A DNA stretch of 53,406 nt from Deferrisomatales bacterium (GTDB lineage: Bacteria; Desulfobacterota; Deferrisomatia; Deferrisomatales; JARGFW01): the NCBI GenBank assembly GCA_029211085.1, contig JARGFW010000010.1:1-53406 (forward strand), in the 5' to 3' direction. Shown here in pieces: positions 51,815-53,406 of the stretch (position 1 is the first letter of the stretch; every line of letters begins with the position of its first letter). The translations under genes and the position numbers were made by a program. A model generated the notes under the pieces. It made no database searches, was not told the origin of the DNA, and saw only the letters and a program-made list of their open reading frames with translations.

Positions 51815-51900
51815 TCCACGAACAGGCAAACCCGCGGCAACGCGGGGACGCAAAGCCAGTGCCCATCAGGGGAGTCACCCGATGGGTCGAACGGTTGGCG
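51815..51900 (+). ncRNA. c-di-GMP-I (GEMM-I)-like riboswitch
   Basis: The 5' half fits the GEMM-I core: AGGCAAACC, a P1b hairpin CGCG-GCAA-CGCG closed by a GNRA tetraloop, then GGGACGCAAAGCCA. The 3' half has a hairpin CCCATC/GATGGG (51861-51886) followed by ACGGTTGGCG, resembling the GCCGGGTTGCC part of the family with some differences. The aptamer is followed within seven bases by a Shine-Dalgarno site, so control is probably translational or through a downstream structure. A covariance-model search is needed to confirm it. Confidence 0.7.
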
Positions 51901-51913
51901 AAAGGAGAATGTC

Positions 51914-51991
51914 ATGGACCACCCCTCCCCGCGGTTTCGCGGCCGCACCCCGCTCCTGGCACCGCGTCACTCCCCCGCTGTAGTTCCATAG
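51914..51991 (+). CDS. 25-codon ORF immediately downstream of the riboswitch
   Basis: Starts ATG at 51914 behind AAAGGAGA and ends at TAG 51991 (MDHPSPRFRGRTPLL...). The position between the aptamer and the main gene suggests a leader peptide or a short, coupled regulator ORF. It ends 112 bases before the thioredoxin-like gene. It may be incidental. Confidence 0.4.
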   Translation: MDHPSPRFRGRTPLLAPRHSPAVVP

Positions 51992-52103
51992 CGCTACGCA
52001 GGCCGAAAAGATCCTTTCTCACCCACGGGTAGCCGGGCGACCCCGTTGCTCGCAGCCGGTTGCGTTCAGGGAACGGAACCCCTGACACATCACGGAGGGA
52101 ACC

Positions 52104-52898
52104 ATGCATCGCTTCACCGCCGCCGCCGTCCTCATCGCCCTCTGCATCACCGTCGGTCACGCCGACCGTGCCGCTGCGTTCAAACGCACCACAGTGGGCA
52201 GTCCCTCCCGCGATTTCGTCCTGGACTCATTGGAGGGAACATCGCTGCGCCTGACGGAGAACCTTGGCCCGCGGGCGACCATCCTCCTGTTCTGGGCCAC
52301 CTGGAACTCGCGGAGCCTGGAGGCCCTGCGGGATCTGCAGCAGCTTCACACCCGATTCAAGGACGAGGGCTTGACGGTGATTGCCGTCAATGTGGATGCG
52401 GAGGGTTACGCAGAGGGGCGCCGCGCAGCGGTATCCGGCGTCGTCCAGGACCTCGGTCTGAGCTACCCGATGCTCATCGATGGGGACCTTCGTGTGTACG
52501 ACGCCTACGGAGTGGTTTCCGTTCCATCCATCGCCGTGGTCGATCCAAAAGGAAAAATCGCCGAGGTCTTGCCGGGCTATGCCAGCACCGTCAGGTCCGA
52601 ATTTCACGAAAAAGTGCTCACCGCCCTGGCCATGGGGACACCCTCCCCAGAGGACCGCGCCCCGCGGGTCGGCACGAATGGGTCCCGGGGTGCGGCGCGG
52701 CGCTTCTTGGAGCTGGGGTATGTGCTCCAGCGCACCGGCCGAATCGAAGAGGCGACCCGCCACTTCACACGGGCCGTCGCCCAGGATCCATTCTACAAAG
52801 AGGCTTGTCAGGCCTTGTCCACCGCGCTGCAGCAGGCCGGAAGGATGGACGAGGCAGAGCGGGTCCTGGCCCAGCTAGACGGCATCGCGACGCGTTAG
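52104..52898 (+). CDS. Thioredoxin-fold TPR protein lacking redox cysteines
   Basis: 264 aa. Signal peptide (FTAAAVLIALCITVGHADRAAA), then a TlpA/ResA-like thioredoxin fold at about 30-180. The active-site WATWCxxC of the family is replaced by WATWNSRS at 64-71, so it cannot do thiol-disulfide chemistry there. TPR helices follow at about 200-260 (LELGYVLQRTGRIEEATRHFTRAVAQDP). It is probably a periplasmic binding or scaffold protein rather than an oxidoreductase. It lies downstream of the c-di-GMP-I-like riboswitch. CGGAGGG is before the ATG. Confidence 0.9.
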   Translation: MHRFTAAAVLIALCITVGHADRAAAFKRTTVGSPSRDFVLDSLEGTSLRLTENLGPRATILLFWATWNSRSLEALRDLQQLHTRFKDEGLTVIAVNVDAEGYAEGRRAAVSGVVQDLGLSYPMLIDGDLRVYDAYGVVSVPSIAVVDPKGKIAEVLPGYASTVRSEFHEKVLTALAMGTPSPEDRAPRVGTNGSRGAARRFLELGYVLQRTGRIEEATRHFTRAVAQDPFYKEACQALSTALQQAGRMDEAERVLAQLDGIATR

Positions 52899-52927
52899 GC
52901 AAGCCCCGGGGCGCGCCCGCCCGGGCC

Positions 52928-53406
52928 CTAGCCCCCGGCCCCGCGCCGCTTGGGAGACAGCAGCAGGCACAGGAAGAACAGTGCCGTGGCCACCAGTACG
53001 ATGGTCGCGCCGGAGGGCACGTCGAACCGGTAGGAGAGGATCAGGCCCAGGAAGCAGGAGAGGTTGCCGAACAGCACCGACAACCAGAACAGGGCCCGGT
53101 AGCTGTAGGTGAGCTGGTAGGCGGCGGAGGCCGGGGTAACGATCAGGGCGAACACCAGCATGACCCCCACGGCGTCGAGGCTGAGCACGATGGTCAGGCT
53201 CACCAGCAGCAGCATCACAAACGACAGCCGGCCGGCGGGCAGCCCCAGGGCCTCGGCGAGTTCGGCGTCGAAGGACAGCAGCTGAAACTCCTTGAACAGC
53301 ACCGCCACCGTGCCCACCACCAGGCAGGTGAGGGCGGCGATGATCGCCAGATCGGTGCGGGTCACCGAGAGGATGTTGCCGAACAGGTAGCCGTAGAGCC
53401 GCGCGT
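52928..53406 (-). CDS. Metal ABC transporter permease (ZnuB/TroC family), 5' end outside window
   Basis: C-terminal part (about 160 residues) of an ABC-3 family zinc/manganese permease; the frame continues past 53406, so the N-terminal half is missing. Several membrane helices and the family segment DAVGVMLVFALIVTPASAAYQLTYS are visible. It is likely part of a Zn or Mn import system. Confidence 0.88.
   Translation of the reverse strand, partial: ARLYGYLFGNILSVTRTDLAIIAALTCLVVGTVAVLFKEFQLLSFDAELAEALGLPAGRLSFVMLLLVSLTIVLSLDAVGVMLVFALIVTPASAAYQLTYSYRALFWLSVLFGNLSCFLGLILSYRFDVPSGATIVLVATALFFLCLLLSPKRRGAGG

Larger units (their letters stand above)
51334..52103. other. 770-base gap containing terminator, riboswitch and leader ORF
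   Basis: From 51334 to about 51695 nothing is recognised. The remainder holds a strong terminator (51696-51725), the c-di-GMP-I-like aptamer (about 51815-51900), a 25-codon ORF (51914-51991), and the leader with GGAGGG before the ATG at 52104. Antisense ORFs here have no support. Confidence 0.6.

Overview
This is a GC-rich (by eye well above 60 percent) chromosomal segment of 53.4 kb. No tRNA, rRNA, CRISPR array, transposase or integrase is visible. Several families point to a gammaproteobacterium, perhaps near the Chromatiales/Ectothiorhodospiraceae: an EfpL/YeiP-type EF-P paralog, a YcbB-type L,D-transpeptidase, secreted fused MsrA-MsrB, a TIGR01777 epimerase and a TfoX N-terminal domain protein. 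That placement is inference. A metabolism that is at least partly anaerobic or microaerobic is suggested by a 4-hydroxybenzoyl-CoA reductase, a flavodiiron protein, c-type cytochromes and an FNR-like promoter site.

Layout. (1) 1-8.8 kb: an aromatic acid module. Three subunits of a 4-hydroxybenzoyl-CoA-reductase-type molybdoenzyme are followed by a relic VOC/epimerase-like ORF and a benzoate/hydroxybenzoate-CoA ligase. These converge on a TRAP uptake system (DctP-Q-M) with its own sigma70-like promoter. Together they could take up an aromatic acid, activate it to a CoA thioester and reductively dehydroxylate it. (2) 9-16 kb: envelope and redox housekeeping: MsrAB, a CMD-like protein, small zinc ribbons, a DUF882/M15-like peptidase, an L,D-transpeptidase, cytochrome c and an OmpA-like lipoprotein. 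(3) 16-27 kb: ferredoxin-nitroreductase, DUF169, EamA transporter, flavin reductase, ABC-F ATPase, an ankyrin/MgtC gene pair, a zinc-finger/PilZ protein, a TPR protein next to a partial copy of its own 5' end, a methyltransferase and small proteins.

(4) 27-39 kb: a secreted cytochrome with 25 CxxCH motifs, TfoX-N, a hybrid histidine kinase, a flavodiiron protein, a ChaN-like protein, an epimerase, a dynamin-like GTPase and EfpL. (5) 39-47 kb: a two-gene unit of universal stress protein and a Na,K-ATPase-like (type IIC) P-type ATPase, a coupled adenine deaminase/hypoxanthine phosphoribosyltransferase salvage pair, and a second PAS histidine kinase. (6) 47-53.4 kb: a small SAP-like protein, four consecutive Hsp20 genes, two small secreted proteins (one with a polyglycine tail), a c-di-GMP-I-like riboswitch ahead of a thioredoxin-fold/TPR protein that lacks the redox cysteines, and the end of a metal ABC permease.

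Most genes are ordinary. The parts most worth a second look are the 25-heme cytochrome, the Hsp20 block with its flanking secreted proteins, the riboswitch with the cysteine-less thioredoxin-like protein, the bacterial type IIC ATPase fused into one unit with Usp, the exactly positioned FNR-like box ahead of a tiny cysteine-rich protein, and the traces of gene decay (VOC relic, partial duplication, PPOX-like ORF).
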